64,000 nucleotides of DNA from [Phialemoniopsis] sp. UDSM-2020 (Eukaryota > Ascomycota > Sordariomycetes > Thyridiales > Thyridiaceae), in NCBI GenBank assembly GCA_018873225.1, contig JAEILZ010000009.1:301501-365500 (forward strand). Reading direction: 5' to 3'. The position numbers and the translations under genes are program-made. Below are positions 1 through 11,722 of the stretch, piece by piece (the first letter of the stretch is position 1; each line of letters opens with the position of its first letter). The notes below the pieces were generated by a model that was given only the letters and a program-made list of their open reading frames with translations, had not been told where the DNA came from and made no database searches.

Positions 1-1054
1 CGCACCCAACAAGGATAGGCGCCAGGATCGCTGCACCCCGGCCAGCCTCCCCCCAAGCTGCGCGCAGCTGAAGCGAGCATGCTGCACGTAGCGTTCCTGG
101 GCCGTCGGCTGAAGCCTTGATCGCGAGGATTACAACCCAGGGACTCCTGGATCGTTTACAGATGCTGCACCTTCACCAGCCATTGACGGGTGGAGATACT
201 GTGGACAAGCGCATACAGGGTATCAAATGACCGTCCAAGCCGACCCGATACAAGACAATCTCGATAATAAGAGAGATAGAATTACATCACCGCGCCTGTT
301 TCCGTGTAAGATTGGGAAAGTGCCTATCCAAGTCTATGAAGTAAAACCACCTTAAGAGTCTCGTGTCCTTCAGTATTGTCGTATTCATTTCTCGTTTCCT
401 ACGACACTGGTGGTGTAAGTAAGGTTGTGTTGATCGTGGCCCCATAGTGGATACTGGGTGAAACCCGAGGCTGTTGCGGAACCGAAACATTGGCTTGCTG
501 ATGGAGTAAAACGGCAAGGCGTGAAACTTGAGGCTTTAACATCAAGTGGTATTTCTCTGTCAAACGGTCACATTCAAATGGACCACTCGGTCATCGGCAG
601 TTTGAATAACGAATGATCTGGATGTGCTGCAGGGTCGGCCTGCTGGGGATGTCGAAACTAACTCCTTCTCGAAACCCGCCGACGAGACGAATGGAAGCTT
701 GGAAGCTTGGAAGCTTTACAGATGGCATGATTGGTTTACCGGCCAAACAGAGGAGGCGGCTGACTTCATTGTGACCCTATTCATCAATGGCATATCCTTG
801 ATGCTTGGCTATATGGAGGCTTTCTACTGGCCCTTGCCCCAGTGCCTCACAAGGCTTTTGTTCCAATGCTTCAAGATAGTGGACTATAAATTGCTGCACT
901 ACCAACCCATCTAGAATGCTTTCACTCTGCAACCGCGCAGGCACACGCTCACTCTGGTAGTGATATTTCGTTTCTTCCCCTTATCCTGTTGTCGTATTTC
1001 ATCATTTGCCACATCCTTCTTTTTAATTCTGAGACAAATCAACCATCTCTGATC
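1..1054. other. Intergenic leader region before the secreted-protein gene
   Basis: No convincing gene is seen here. The open frames at 287-517 (-) and 624-914 (+) have no recognisable domain, no splice partners and unremarkable composition. An 8-base unit, ggaagctt, is repeated three times in tandem at about 693-716. The stretch from about 950 to 1050 is pyrimidine-rich, as expected of a fungal promoter and 5' leader for the gene starting at 1055. An exon of a gene lying further left cannot be excluded near position 1. Confidence 0.5.
885..890 (+). promoter_or_regulatory. Putative TATA box of the secreted-protein gene
   Basis: TATAAA lies 165 bases upstream of the ATG at 1055 and is followed by a pyrimidine-rich stretch. 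This is a reasonable core promoter layout for an inducible fungal gene. The assignment rests on motif and spacing only. Confidence 0.35.
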
Positions 1055-1675
1055 ATGAGGTTCTCATTCATCTTTACGGCCCTCATGGCCGGTGCCGTAA
1101 CCGCCGTCCCTGTCTTTGTCGACTGCCAAAATGCAGCCGATGAGGCTTCGGCCGCTGCAACTGGACTTCGGTGCCGCAACAAGGCGTCCAATGCCAACAA
1201 CAACAACAACGCCAATATGAATGCCAACACGAATGTCGGTAACACTAATACCAACACGAACACCAACAATGGCAACAAAGGCTCAATCTTTATCGACTGC
1301 GCGACTCAGGAGGACGCAGAATCGGCTGCCGCAACCGGACTCCGGTGCAAGACAGATCCGACTGAGGCCACGAACAACACTGTTGGCAACAACAACGGGA
1401 ACACAAACGCTGGCAATGCCGGTGGCAACAATGGCAATGCGAATACGAACACTGGCAATACCAATGCGGGCAATACCAACACTGGCGCCGGCAGCGGGTT
1501 GCCACTGCTCCCGCCGGGACAAGGAGACGCCGCTACCAATGATGCCATTGCCAAGCTTCAGGCCGCCTTTGATCGCAACAACCCCAACGGCACGCCTGCT
1601 GCTCCCGGAGACCCGGCTGATCTGAACGGCGACGGAGTAATCAACTTGTTCGAGGCTGGAGCCCAGGCCGGATGA
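1055..1675 (+). CDS. Small secreted Asn-rich protein with duplicated Cys motif and EF-hand-like C-terminus
   Basis: Intronless, 206 residues. An ATG 66 bases further upstream is in frame, but the start at 1055 gives a clean signal peptide (about residues 1-17: charged start, hydrophobic core, AVTA cleavage site), so I chose it. The mature protein has two copies of a motif of about 23 residues, F(V/I)DC-x13-AAATGLRC, near residues 20-42 and 77-98, each with two cysteines. The copies are joined and followed by Asn/Thr/Gly-rich low-complexity linkers with runs of NNNNN and NTNTNTN. Near residues 187-200 lies a DLNGDGVINLFE segment that fits a single EF-hand or dockerin-type calcium loop. No enzyme family is recognised. 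It may be a secreted surface-associated or effector-like protein; that role is inference. A family-wide orphan is possible. Confidence 0.75.
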   Translation: MRFSFIFTALMAGAVTAVPVFVDCQNAADEASAAATGLRCRNKASNANNNNNANMNANTNVGNTNTNTNTNNGNKGSIFIDCATQEDAESAAATGLRCKTDPTEATNNTVGNNNGNTNAGNAGGNNGNANTNTGNTNAGNTNTGAGSGLPLLPPGQGDAATNDAIAKLQAAFDRNNPNGTPAAPGDPADLNGDGVINLFEAGAQAG

Positions 1676-2690
1676 GACGACTACGTCGATTACCTCGTGA
1701 TAGGTTGATGTGTCATCTGAGAACTAGAGTCAATACAAGGCTATGTGGCTGTTTTAATGTTATCGCTAATGCTGTATACTTGCGCGTGTGATCAAAGGGT
1801 CGGGAGATCAATGATAAAGTTGACTTAAAAGTCAGCACGGAGTTCGTATAACTCTACTATAGACGACGACGACGACGACGGGACAGAGAGCTCATTCTCT
1901 CAAACTCTGCTGAGAAGAGGAAGACAACCCATTCTATAGGCTTGTTTCTTGGACTGACAAGGTCTTTGGTGCAAACTGGACTGTCAATCATGGGATACTA
2001 TATATGTGCCACCTCGACTCTTGACATTGAGTCACTTGTTGCTTGTGTATGTTGACATGATATATTCGAAACAGCTGAATAGACAGCATCGACCTTACAC
2101 TCTATATTCAATTTATCGAGATTGATGCTTGGAGAGACAACCGGGAAGAATGAGAGCCCACTTTTCTATACCCCGAAACCGGGGTCTAGGCCATGCGGTT
2201 GACAGGGTTTATAGCTTATTTAGTCCTTGACGTCAATCGGCTACAGCCGATATCATCGACTTTAACGTCTTGGCACCCGTGCTCAACCCTTGTTTTTTTC
2301 TTCTCTCTTCGTCAGCTGTTTTCACAGAGAGCAACTTGTGAATACAAAAGTAGGATCTTGAGTATCACCCTCTAATTATTGATCTGGTCTTCAAGGTTCC
2401 GAAGATATCCTGCGTCTTGACGTCGGCGGCGGGCGTCCATATCAAGTACCTACGCCACCGAATTTGGAGCGCGTATGACTCGGTTCAGCTCACGAATTGT
2501 GTAACCGCCAACCTGTCACCACTTCGGACCCAAAACGACAGCTCACCATGGCTCACCAGCGGTGACCCATTGCTGCTTGAATATACAACTATCCAAGAGG
2601 CGAGGGACACCTCTCAATCCCTACCGCCCAAGCACCCTTTCGCCAGCAAAAGTCTGTGCGCACAGAGAGAGAAAACTCTTGACCGCCACA
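1676..2690. other. Intergenic region
   Basis: About 1 kb between two plus-strand genes. It contains a perfect GAC triplet run of about six units at 1862-1880. The open frame at 2193-2375 looks spurious. The last few hundred bases probably hold the promoter and leader of the MBOAT gene. The longer frame beginning at 2562 runs into that gene in frame, but its extra N-terminus lacks hydrophobic or family-like character. Confidence 0.5.
1862..1880. repeat. (GAC)n microsatellite
   Basis: Six uninterrupted GAC units followed by a partial unit, outside any coding sequence. Confidence 0.8.
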
Positions 2691-4504
2691 ATGGCGCCCA
2701 CGCCCCCAGACCTCACACACCTCATCCTGCCGGCCCTGGCCGCCGACCGCCGCGAGGCCCTGCGCGAAATGTACCGCCAGGGCCTCGCCGACGGCTCGCT
2801 CAAGCCCTTCCTGCTCCCGCAGGCCATCCTCGGCACCTTCGTCCTGCCCATCCTGTATCTGGCCGTCCCGCACGCCCGCCGGCCCTGGCTGCGCCGCGCG
2901 CGCTTCGCCGTGTTCGGGCTCATCGTCGCCGTCAACGCGCACTTGATGCGCACGGCGTCGAGCACGAACATCGCTTTTTCGTACGCCGTCGGACTGTCCG
3001 CCGCGTGGGGGATCATGTGGAGCGCCGCGCTGTTGCTGTGGATGCGGCCGCAGGAGGACCTCGCGCGTGTCGACGCGCGGGCCTGGAGCGGTACTGGGGC
3101 CCGGAGCCGCGCGAGCTCGTTGGCTGCGCAGGACGGGGCGCCTGTCGTACTGCAGCATATTAACGGCAATGGCACCGCGCCGGGTAGCCCTGGTCCGTCT
3201 TGCATCGTCGTGTCCAACGGCCCCAATGGTATGGCCGGAGGTCTGCACTCGCGCAAGCGCAGCGACGGCACGGTACGGAGGCGCAAGTCGGTGCGGTTCA
3301 CGGTGGCGCCGGACGAGGATGTTGCGAGCAAGATGGGCGAGTTTGAATATTACTGGCAGGGCTACCCGGCGGATGAGCCCTTCATGACGCGCCTGGGCTG
3401 GTGTACAGACCTGGTCTGCGCGTTCAGGGGTATCGGTAAGTCATACTTGCTTCCCCATACATACTCTCATGACAATCCAATAAGAAATCACTGACACAGC
3501 TTCTTAAAGGATGGAACTGGTCCATCCCCTCCATACCAAACTTCACCCGTCCAGACAACCCCCACGCCGGCGAGCCCGTCAACATCGAGTCCATCCCGCA
3601 GGCCGCCCCCTCGGGCTCAAAGCGCTACACCACCCGCGCCGCCTTCTACCGCGAGCGCCTCCTCCTCGTGGCGCTAGACTACCTCGTCCTCGACGCCTGC
3701 TCCGTGCTCATGATGCAGGACCCCTACTTCATCATCGGGCCCCTGCCCGCCGGCGGAGCGCACCTCCTCCCGCCGCACCTAGCACGCCTGCCCTACGCCG
3801 TCCTGCACACATACCGCGCCCTCCTCTCCTTCGCAGGCGTCCTCGCCGTCCTGCACGCCATCTTCGCGCTCGACCAACTCGTCCGCCTCGCCATCCTCTC
3901 GCCCTTGGGGCTCTTCATCCGCGGGCCCCGCGCCGACCTCTGGCACTACCCAACGGGCTTCGGCGCCCTGTCCCAGGTCCTCGACCGCGGGCTGCCGGGC
4001 TTCTGGGGCAGGTGGTGGCACCAGACCTTCCGCGCCGCCTTCACCGCGCCCTCGCTCGCCCTGGGCCTGCCGCCCGTGCCCGCGGCCCTGTGCGCCTTCG
4101 CGCACTCGGGCCTCCTGCACGCCGCGGGCAGCGTCACGTCGGCCGGGTGGGACGCCACGCGCCCGCGCGGGCCGCTGGCGTTCTTCCTGCTCGCGTTCGT
4201 GGGGGTGTGCGCGCAGGAGCTCCTGCGCCGGGGCCTGCGGTGCGTCGGGCTGGTGCCGCGGTCGCGATGGGTGTGCCGCGCGGGCAATTTATTGTTTGTG
4301 ACGGGGTGGCTTGTCGCTACGCAGGGCCTGTTCGTGGACGACCTCGCGCGCGGCGGTATATGGCTGCTCGAACCGGTGCCGGCGTCGCCGCTGCGGGCCT
4401 TGGGGTACGGGCAGCCTGGCGACGAGTGGCTGCGGTGGGGGTCGGAGGTGATCCCGACGTGGCACTGGGGCGCGCGGTGGTGGGAGTGTGGGATTGCGCT
4501 GTAG
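2691..4504 (+). CDS. MBOAT / wax-synthase-like membrane acyltransferase
   Basis: Two exons, 2691-3435 and 3510-4504. The intron (3436-3509) has a GTAAGT donor, and the join restores a GIGWNW motif; the product is 579 residues. The ATG at 2691 sits in a good context (GCCACAATGG) and begins the family-like sequence. At least seven hydrophobic segments are visible: three before about residue 130 and the rest in exon 2. Between them is a hydrophilic loop rich in Gly, Ser and Arg (about residues 135-220). The motif FWGRWWHQTFR at about 413-423 matches the wax-synthase domain found in fungal acetyltransferases and wax synthases of the MBOAT superfamily; the His is the expected catalytic residue. 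The predicted reaction is acyl transfer to a hydroxyl in the ER membrane. The substrate is unknown, and no biosynthetic cluster surrounds the gene. Its coding sequence is markedly GC-rich compared with its neighbours. Confidence 0.85.
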
Positions 4505-4821
4505 CTTGCTTGCTTGGAGACGCATTGCATATGAATGAGTTGTTTCAGGGAGTTATACCCGTCTGTTTCTTTCCTAGAGGTTTAGCTTTCTGCATCTTGA
4601 TACCCTTCTCTGCATTTACTCATAGACAAGATAAGACGAGATCATGTAGCATGGTTGAGATGAATTCTCATTCTTACATCGAAACACGTGAACTGTACAG
4701 GTGTGTTTGAGTGTCTGTCATTTCTCATTATCGTGAGGATCGTTCTCTATACTTCCTCATATGTGGGTATACGCATAAAAACAAGACTCGGTGTCCTCAT
4801 ATCATACAGTTATAAATCACC
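4505..4821. other. Convergent intergenic gap between the MBOAT gene and TERT
   Basis: Only 317 bases separate the two stop codons, which face each other. It must contain both 3' UTRs and both polyadenylation regions, so the transcripts may overlap. No gene is seen. Confidence 0.6.
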
Positions 4822-7800
4822 TCAAGCAACTACATCCTGCGGCACTCGAACGGTCTCCTTGAGCTGCAACTCCTCCATCTGCGCGTCTAGCCAGGCAATG
4901 ATAGCCCCGTAACGAGACTGCTTCCGTGCCAGCACTCGGCGGAATGCATGCAACGCGAGCCTTGGGATGTCAAGGTTAGTAACGGATAGACAACCTATGC
5001 GAGAGAAAGGGCAGACTTACCACGCCACCTGCACCCTGCGTACGCCGCACTTGTACCCAGGATATCTCTGTTTCCGGGACTTGCCCGCCAGGAGCGTGTA
5101 TGCTACATCGATCAGATCCCTGATGGTGTCTATGGATATGTCAGCACCGCACAATCTGCAACAGCAGCCTGGCCTAGAGGGTAGCAGGACATACCAACGA
5201 CGAGCTTTGAAGAAGGCTGCTTCCCCTTGGGCAAGCAGCGCGCATATGCCCACAACTTGGTGGCCGTCTCGCAAAAGGCATCGTAGATGTTGCGCAGAGC
5301 CGTGCGTGGGGCGTTGTGCGTCGTATCAAAGAACATGAGATGGGACTGGATTTTGAAGGCGTCTTCAAGGTGTTAGTCATATATCATATGGGGCGACTGG
5401 ACAGCCGCGTGTCACTTACTAAGAACCTTTCTCTTGAAATTCTGGCCTGGGAAGCGCGAGAACTCGACCGTAAGCGAGTTTGTAATCACTGTAAGTCAAC
5501 TTAGCATGGCGCCCCGTGATAACTCTGTCAAGTGTGGGACAAACCTGGATCTTTCAAGTTCAGTCGGTCCTTCATAATCTCCAGTGACCTGCAGTCCAGG
5601 AGTGTTCCGCAGTAGGGGAAGCCTTGCCCGTCGTCAATTCTTTTGACGGCGGCGCCATGCTGCACCAGGTCAAAGTTGACGAGACTCTTGCCCGGATTGA
5701 CTGTCACGCCGTACTCCGGAAAGCCGCCATGCATGACCTCCACAAACTTGGAAGCCTTGTCTCTATCTGTAGTGATGAGGAGAAAATCATCAATGAGCCG
5801 CAAAAGAAGACAGTCCTTGGACCGAAGGAATCCGAGGTGCTTCAGCTCCAGGTCAGCATAGAAATAGTTGCACAGCAGCGAGGACAGGATGGATCCCTGA
5901 GGAATACCGTCCTTTTGCCGGTAATACTTCTTGCCGATCTTGACGAGATTCTGTCGGATATGCGTCGACATGAGCGCCAGCAGGAACCGAACGTCATACT
6001 GCCTCGTCACGACGTTGTCCACAAACACCGTGTTGCGCCGGCTGGGGGCGTACTGCTGCTCTGCGATCTGCAGAAAGCTCGTGTTGTCGCCGGCCGCCTT
6101 GGCTGATGCACGCCACCGCCGACTGGCTTTGGCAGCAGTAGTGCCGGTGCTACGAGCACTCTCGCCGAGCTTGAGCTCGACGTGCTTGAGCACCTGGTAC
6201 CGCTTGTGTGACGGAATACTGTCCATCAGCTCGATGACGGCTGACTGGGGTATAGTGTCAAAGGCGGCCTGGACATCGACTTTGGCAAAGTAGAAATGTT
6301 GTGCTTGCTGCGGTAAAGCCTGTTTAAAGTCTTTGAGGCGCTTGTAGATATCGCTGACAGAGAACATGGTCGCTCCGAGCCGCTCAGGGTGAAGATTCTA
6401 GTATGTTTAGTACAGGAACCATGCTCGTTCTATTTCGCTCAGAGTCACGTACCTTCTCTGCATTCAAGACTGTATGGACAGGGCCCAGAATGGAGTTGAT
6501 GCTGGGCCCCAGGATCTTCTTGTTGCCCCTCAAGACTGTCCGTCTCCTCAAGTTGGTGATCGGCCGCATCGTCGTATCCTTCGGCAGCAGCCGGACTTGA
6601 CTAAAGCCCAGCTGCCGAGAACTCAGGATTTGCAGGGCCTCCTCAAGCTTCACCTCCTCAAACATCTTTGCCCTGAGCATCGCCATGGCGGGCTCGGCGA
6701 CATAACGCCATATATCATGGCGGAAGTAAAAGAGCCTGTGTCGATGCACATTCGATTCTGTGACGTAAAAATTGCTGCGAACCAGGGGTATCAAAAGCGA
6801 ATCAATGGTATAGTACAGAAACTCAAGGAAAATCTCGTTTCGCTTCTCCGTGTCAGTGCGGCTCATTTTCTGACATTTCAAACGAGATGGAGCGAGCCAT
6901 TCGATTTCCGTGACCTAATGAACGTCAGTCTTGGCTGCAAAATGCCAAATAAGTCTGTCTGAGCAAACCTTGAAGCCTTGTCTGAGGTCGTGTAGGTTCA
7001 TAGACTCAAAGCGCCTGAGCTTGACGAAACGATCTACGTTCTTCAAGAACAGGTCTTTGTTGTGTGTTTGCACATCTCCGACGCCCCAAAACTCGTTCGG
7101 GATCAACCGCTTGAGTACCGCCTGGCAAAAGGCCGATATATGGGCGATGGGGGTGGCGAGATCTGCAAGAGACGTAAACTGCAGAGTCACGTCGGATTCC
7201 GTGCTGTGCTGGGGTTTCTTCCGCTTCTTTGCCTTATGACTAGGCCGCACACTGCTCGAAACCGCCTTCTCTTCCGAAGAGCTTTTCTTGGAGTTCCTAG
7301 CAAGGGCTTCAGAGGGACAATAATGCTGAAGCAGCTCTGAATAAGAGCACCGATTGTGCAGGATCTGCAGTCTCTCGACTAGGTGCTTGGCTTCTCCCCA
7401 TAGTCTCTTCGGCACGGGTATCTTTGATGTCTCGGTCTTGTTTGGGTACAGCTTTGAGATCTCCTCCTCACGAAGTGTGTAGTCTTGGAACTTCTGCGAT
7501 GTCTTCTGAAAGTCCACCATGGAGGTGAATGCATTATGCAGACCGAACTGTCTCGGGAAGATGTACATCATCACCTTGATGGTATTGGCCATGTTCCGCT
7601 GCTGTAGTTGCTTGACATCGTCATCGGCGTCTTCGGGCTGTTGCTCGAGAAGCGTCGATGGAGACCGATACGCAAAGCGATTGAGTGCATCTGTGAGAGT
7701 CAGGACAGTCCTTTGGTAAAGACAGACAGTGACGTACGGATATGCCTGAGCCCAAAATGAACGAGGCCACGGGCATTGAGAGCCGCTTTTGCGTAAAGCA

Positions 7801-8796
7801 GGCGGCTCCTGACAAATACGATCTCCGTAGGCTTCCTTTCAAATACAGCTGCCACCTTGGTTCCCGTCTCTGACTGCTTCGGGCTGATTTTCAGGGGCTC
7901 CAGGTCAAATAATGGTTTGCCTTCACCTGATTAGTACTTTATCACTGTGAAGGCATGTCACGAGGGCTCACCATTTAGCTGGTGAAGGTTGTCTTGCCCG
8001 GAGTCCATAGCAACAAAGATGGAGCAATCATAGAGCAGATCGATCATGACCCTTTCTCCGGCCTGACCCAACAACAGAAGTACCTGCGGCCAAGGGCCTT
8101 CCTTGAGAGTTTGAACATGAGGATTTGGGTGCATGCAAAACAGTCCTGGAATAGCATTGCCTGCCGGTGGCACGTCCCCTGGGCCATGAGATGCCAAGTT
8201 TCTACGATAGCCATCGCACAAGAGATGCTTCGGCCATTTGCCATGTTTCTTCTCACGCTCGAAGAGGAGCCAGATGACAAAGTCAACAATCTACCACATT
8301 TTTAGCCCCAGCCCAATTCAAAGAGCAGACCTCACGTCTGGACATATCGCACCTCGGATTGCGAGAACAGAGCTCCCGACGGACCGTCGGATAGAGTAAC
8401 ATAGGACTCATCTCCTCTCTGCGAGAAGCTCACCCACTTCTCCCAGCGGTCGTCCGGCTGGGTTGGTTGCGTGTCTTGTGCTCCGGCGACCAGAGTAGAG
8501 TCCAGAAAGCGACTCAGAACCAGCTCGGACTCCTTCACGGCCTTGCCTTCGGGTGCCCGGGAGCCGAGATCAGCAATCTTCCTCCGTCTGATCTTGGAAG
8601 ACGTGGGCAACTTTGCTAGGAGGAATTCGCGTAGGGTCTGAATCCTTGGGTAATGCTGGGCCAGCAGAGCATGCTTCACACTAAGATCCCTGGTTCCGGA
8701 CACCTTTGACCGCTTTGCAGGTCTATTTCTGGGGTCCGGATGGTTGGCATCGGACCCATGAGTTTCCTTGCGCTTGTGGCTCCGTGATGCAGCCAT
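4822..8796 (-). CDS. TERT: Telomerase reverse transcriptase
   Basis: Ten exons: 8796-8353, 8290-7972, 7926-7738, 7690-6969, 6914-6453, 6397-5545, 5488-5420, 5362-5195, 5129-5021 and 4960-4822. Phases agree throughout and give 1,157 residues, normal for fungal TERT. TERT is the catalytic protein of telomerase and copies the telomeric repeat from the RNA subunit. Visible motifs: a basic N-terminus; the IVDFVIW block at the exon 1/2 join; the CP motif ending ALNARG-x-VHFG (exon 3); the QFP-like FPRQFGLHNAF and motif T (exon 4); motifs 1/2 (exon 5); motif A KVDVQAAFD (Asp about 753); motif B' GIPQGSILSSLL (about 876); and motif C LIDDFL (Asp 915/916). All three catalytic aspartates are present. 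The thumb/CTE fills exons 7-10. Several introns are only 45-56 nt. The first donor reads GTGCGA, less standard than the rest, but it is the only one that keeps frame. Confidence 0.95.
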
Positions 8797-11722
8797 CGTG
8801 TCGGGGGTCTGCAGGGCTGAGCAGCGGATCCGTCGTCAATCCAACCTTGTATCGTTTCCTGGGCCACCGAGAAAAGAACGACGGGTTACTCAGTCGGTGC
8901 AGTGCAGCGTGGGCTCACCGACCCCACAAAGCCACATTCTTTCACCCTGGGGAAGAGCCGTTGTGATGATGCCAATGACATCGGGTGAAGCCCCTCTGTG
9001 CACACGCGGTGAATGGGAGAACGAGGCACGAATTGGTGAATGGGTTGTGGCGAGGATGCCGTGATTGGCATCAAAAAAGGTGTCAAAAGTCAAATCATAG
9101 TCCCAATTTCACTTGGAGGCTTGTGAATGGCAGCGATGCCGTCTGGGGCTTGCATATGAGAAACAAGCTCCGTGTTGGAGACGCGTCTAATGATTGGCGA
9201 TGAGCGCGTTTCTTTTCGGAGCGAGTTAGTCTAGTACCGCCCGCCTCAGGTCGGTGCATTAAATCGATGTTAAGGCTGGAGTGGCCTGAGCGTCTACAGA
9301 TACTTCTTCGTACGCTGAAGATTACGGAGTCACCACCCAAGCTAAAGCACCTGCCAAATAGACTTCCAAGTTTTCAAGGTCCGAATATGTCATCCGCGAT
9401 TCTTACGGCAGCTCTCGGAGAACGTGTATGTCTGGGTGGCGGTACTTACTTATCAAGAAATCGGGCCAAAATACATTCCCATCTTCGATATTTCTCCCGC
9501 TGAGCAGATAAGATATATTAGGGACCGATAGGGAGCATTTCCGGTAGCTTGGCGGCACGCATTGGGAAAGGCACTCTCCTTCATTGCAAGCCCGTCTCGG
9601 CCTCTTACCTAGCGTGGCTCCTTAGCGCCTCTAGTCGCCATTTATAGTGCAGAGGCCCACCCAGCAGCCCACCGGACCAACTGGAGCTCGCAGCTCTGGC
9701 GAGCAGTGAACAGGAATTTTAGGCATGCTCGCTTGCGATCAATGTCTCATTATCAGAACTCGACCATCAATCCAACCCCAATGGTGCCCAACTGGGCCCT
9801 GAAGCTTGTCCTATGAGAGAAAGGCTCGGGCAGCCACTTTCATGTCCGTGTAGATCTCGGCTGGGGATTGTGGATTATGGGTGGCGGATGGCGGATGAGA
9901 TGTGATGTGGCCTACTAGGCAGGACAGGACAAAACTCGAAGATCGATTGAACAATCCAGTCCGAACCGCATCGTCTGGGCGGTGGATTGGATGAGGGAGA
10001 CGGAAAGGCCAATTTTTTCCAGCAATTACGATTCCATGGTTCAGCCTTCGGACAGGGATCAGGAGCATGCATGGCCCCTGGTTCGTATTCTTTTCTGTTT
10101 CTCTTGGGTCTTTGAGATGAGACAGGGGATCCGTGAAGGTTGTCTGTCCACGCAATGCTCCAATCGGGCCCGATGGCCAACAATGTTTCCCCTTTGCCCA
10201 AAAGACTTCTTTTTTGACCGGTCCCCTACTTCGTCTCAGCTCGGATGGACATGATCAATTGATCTATCAAAGCACACAGTTTGATACATCGTGGGGCATA
10301 ATCGTTTGGCCGGGCCCGATTAGCCGCGGTGGTCCCAGGCGTCGATCAACGATCTCCACTAGCCTGGCAGCTCTAAGCTGGGTGCTCCAACTCACTCATA
10401 CACACGATATTGTTAGTTGTCTCAGTGCACTCCAGATGTCTCCATCCGCCCACCCATCACTCCCATCCCTTGCTTCGCTTGCGGGAAGGCGACCCTCGTC
10501 CCAGCAAGCTGATATTTTTTTTTTTGCTTTGTTTCTACTCTCTCTTTACCTTTGACCCCAGAGGAAGCTTATCCTTCCCCGTCGCTTACATTACTGTCAT
10601 CTGGGAAATTAAGTGTACGACAGCATATTTCCACAGGCTCAGCTCCGCGTAGGACTCATCAAGCCGAGGCCATCAACCTGCTCGTTTAGATAGTTACTTA
10701 GATCGGCAAGGTAGGTAGGCATCTATCAAGCCCGAAAGTAGAAGCGATGAAAGTCATGTCTTTGCATGGCCAAGCATTTCGAAGCTCTTGCACCATCGAG
10801 GACGTCTGCTAGCGGGTTACAGAGTACTAAGTACTGTCCGCGAGGTTGTCTATGCCTCTACCAGACAGAGCCCTCCTCTGTCACTCCTCGGACGGGTTAT
10901 CTTCTCAGCTTTTATGTTTCATCGTGGGTTCTTTTTGGGTTTGTCCCAAAAAGCAAGGCACAGAAAAAACCCAACCACCCGGCCAAACCAACGTGGCGAC
11001 GCATGCGGTTTGTTTGCAAGGTCGCAGTCCGGCAAGACGTGCGTGCCCCCCGCGCGCGCGCGCATGCATGTATGAAAAGCATGAAATGTAGGTACCTACA
11101 GACATACAGCAATGGGCACTTTCCGGTGATGGTTACGATGATGAAGGTCTAGTTGGAAAGATGTATAAACCGTATTGTATGTAGCTAGCCTTGGTACGTA
11201 CAAGAAAGAATAGCAGCCATGCCGCCGCCCACGTCGAGAAATCTGTGTGTGTGGGTTTTGCTGCATAGTAAAACGCTCCGCCTGCCGGGCCCGCCAACAA
11301 CAGCACACACAACACGTCTACCCCAGTCCAGCCTGTGCAAGCCTGTCCAGCCAGTACATCCACTCACTTCATCCATTCAAATCCCAATCCAACAACATCT
11401 GAACCAGGGGTTGCAGATTGTCCCACACCTTACGGAGTACGGAAGTGGTAGGTCGACCGCAAAGACGCAAAGGCAAAAAGAGCAGACACAGGACAGACAG
11501 ACACACCCCCCCCGGTCGCGACCATTCACCATTCGCCCTACCAAGTCGAAAAGCCCATTCACTTCAGAGACAGCACCAGGCTCGCCGCCCACTTAGCTTC
11601 CACGCCAGCACATCAACGCCTCCGAGCCCTGACGATTCACCCTCTGCCTGCATGGGACCATCATTGAATTCCTCCTCCCCGTCCATTCCAGCCCCACGAG
11701 CCTGACTGATGTCCTGGCTACA
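8797..11722. other. Divergent intergenic region between TERT and the RhoGEF gene
   Basis: About 2.9 kb without a supportable gene. It must hold the TERT promoter on the left and the RhoGEF promoter and leader on the right. Features seen are a T-run near 10515-10525, an alternating GC/CG stretch near 11052-11065 and pyrimidine-rich tracts. The region 10.7-11.7 kb holds several short ATG frames that would act as upstream ORFs if transcribed. The many short open frames here overlap in all phases and have unlikely compositions. Confidence 0.5.

Noticed and set aside
2589..3331. Two long minus-strand frames opposite the MBOAT gene
   Set aside because: The plus-strand frame has membrane segments, a family motif and a matching intron; the antisense frames arise from the GC-rich codons.
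3511..4710. 399-codon plus-strand frame rich in Arg, Pro and Ala
   Set aside because: An out-of-phase reading of MBOAT exon 2. The frame joined at 3510 carries the wax-synthase motif.
9811..10555. Cluster of short frames on both strands left of the RhoGEF gene
   Set aside because: No homology-like motifs, mutually overlapping phases, no consistent splice sites.
11039..11112. Alternating purine-pyrimidine run near a CGCGCGCG stretch as possible Z-DNA
   Set aside because: Too short to claim any function beyond composition.
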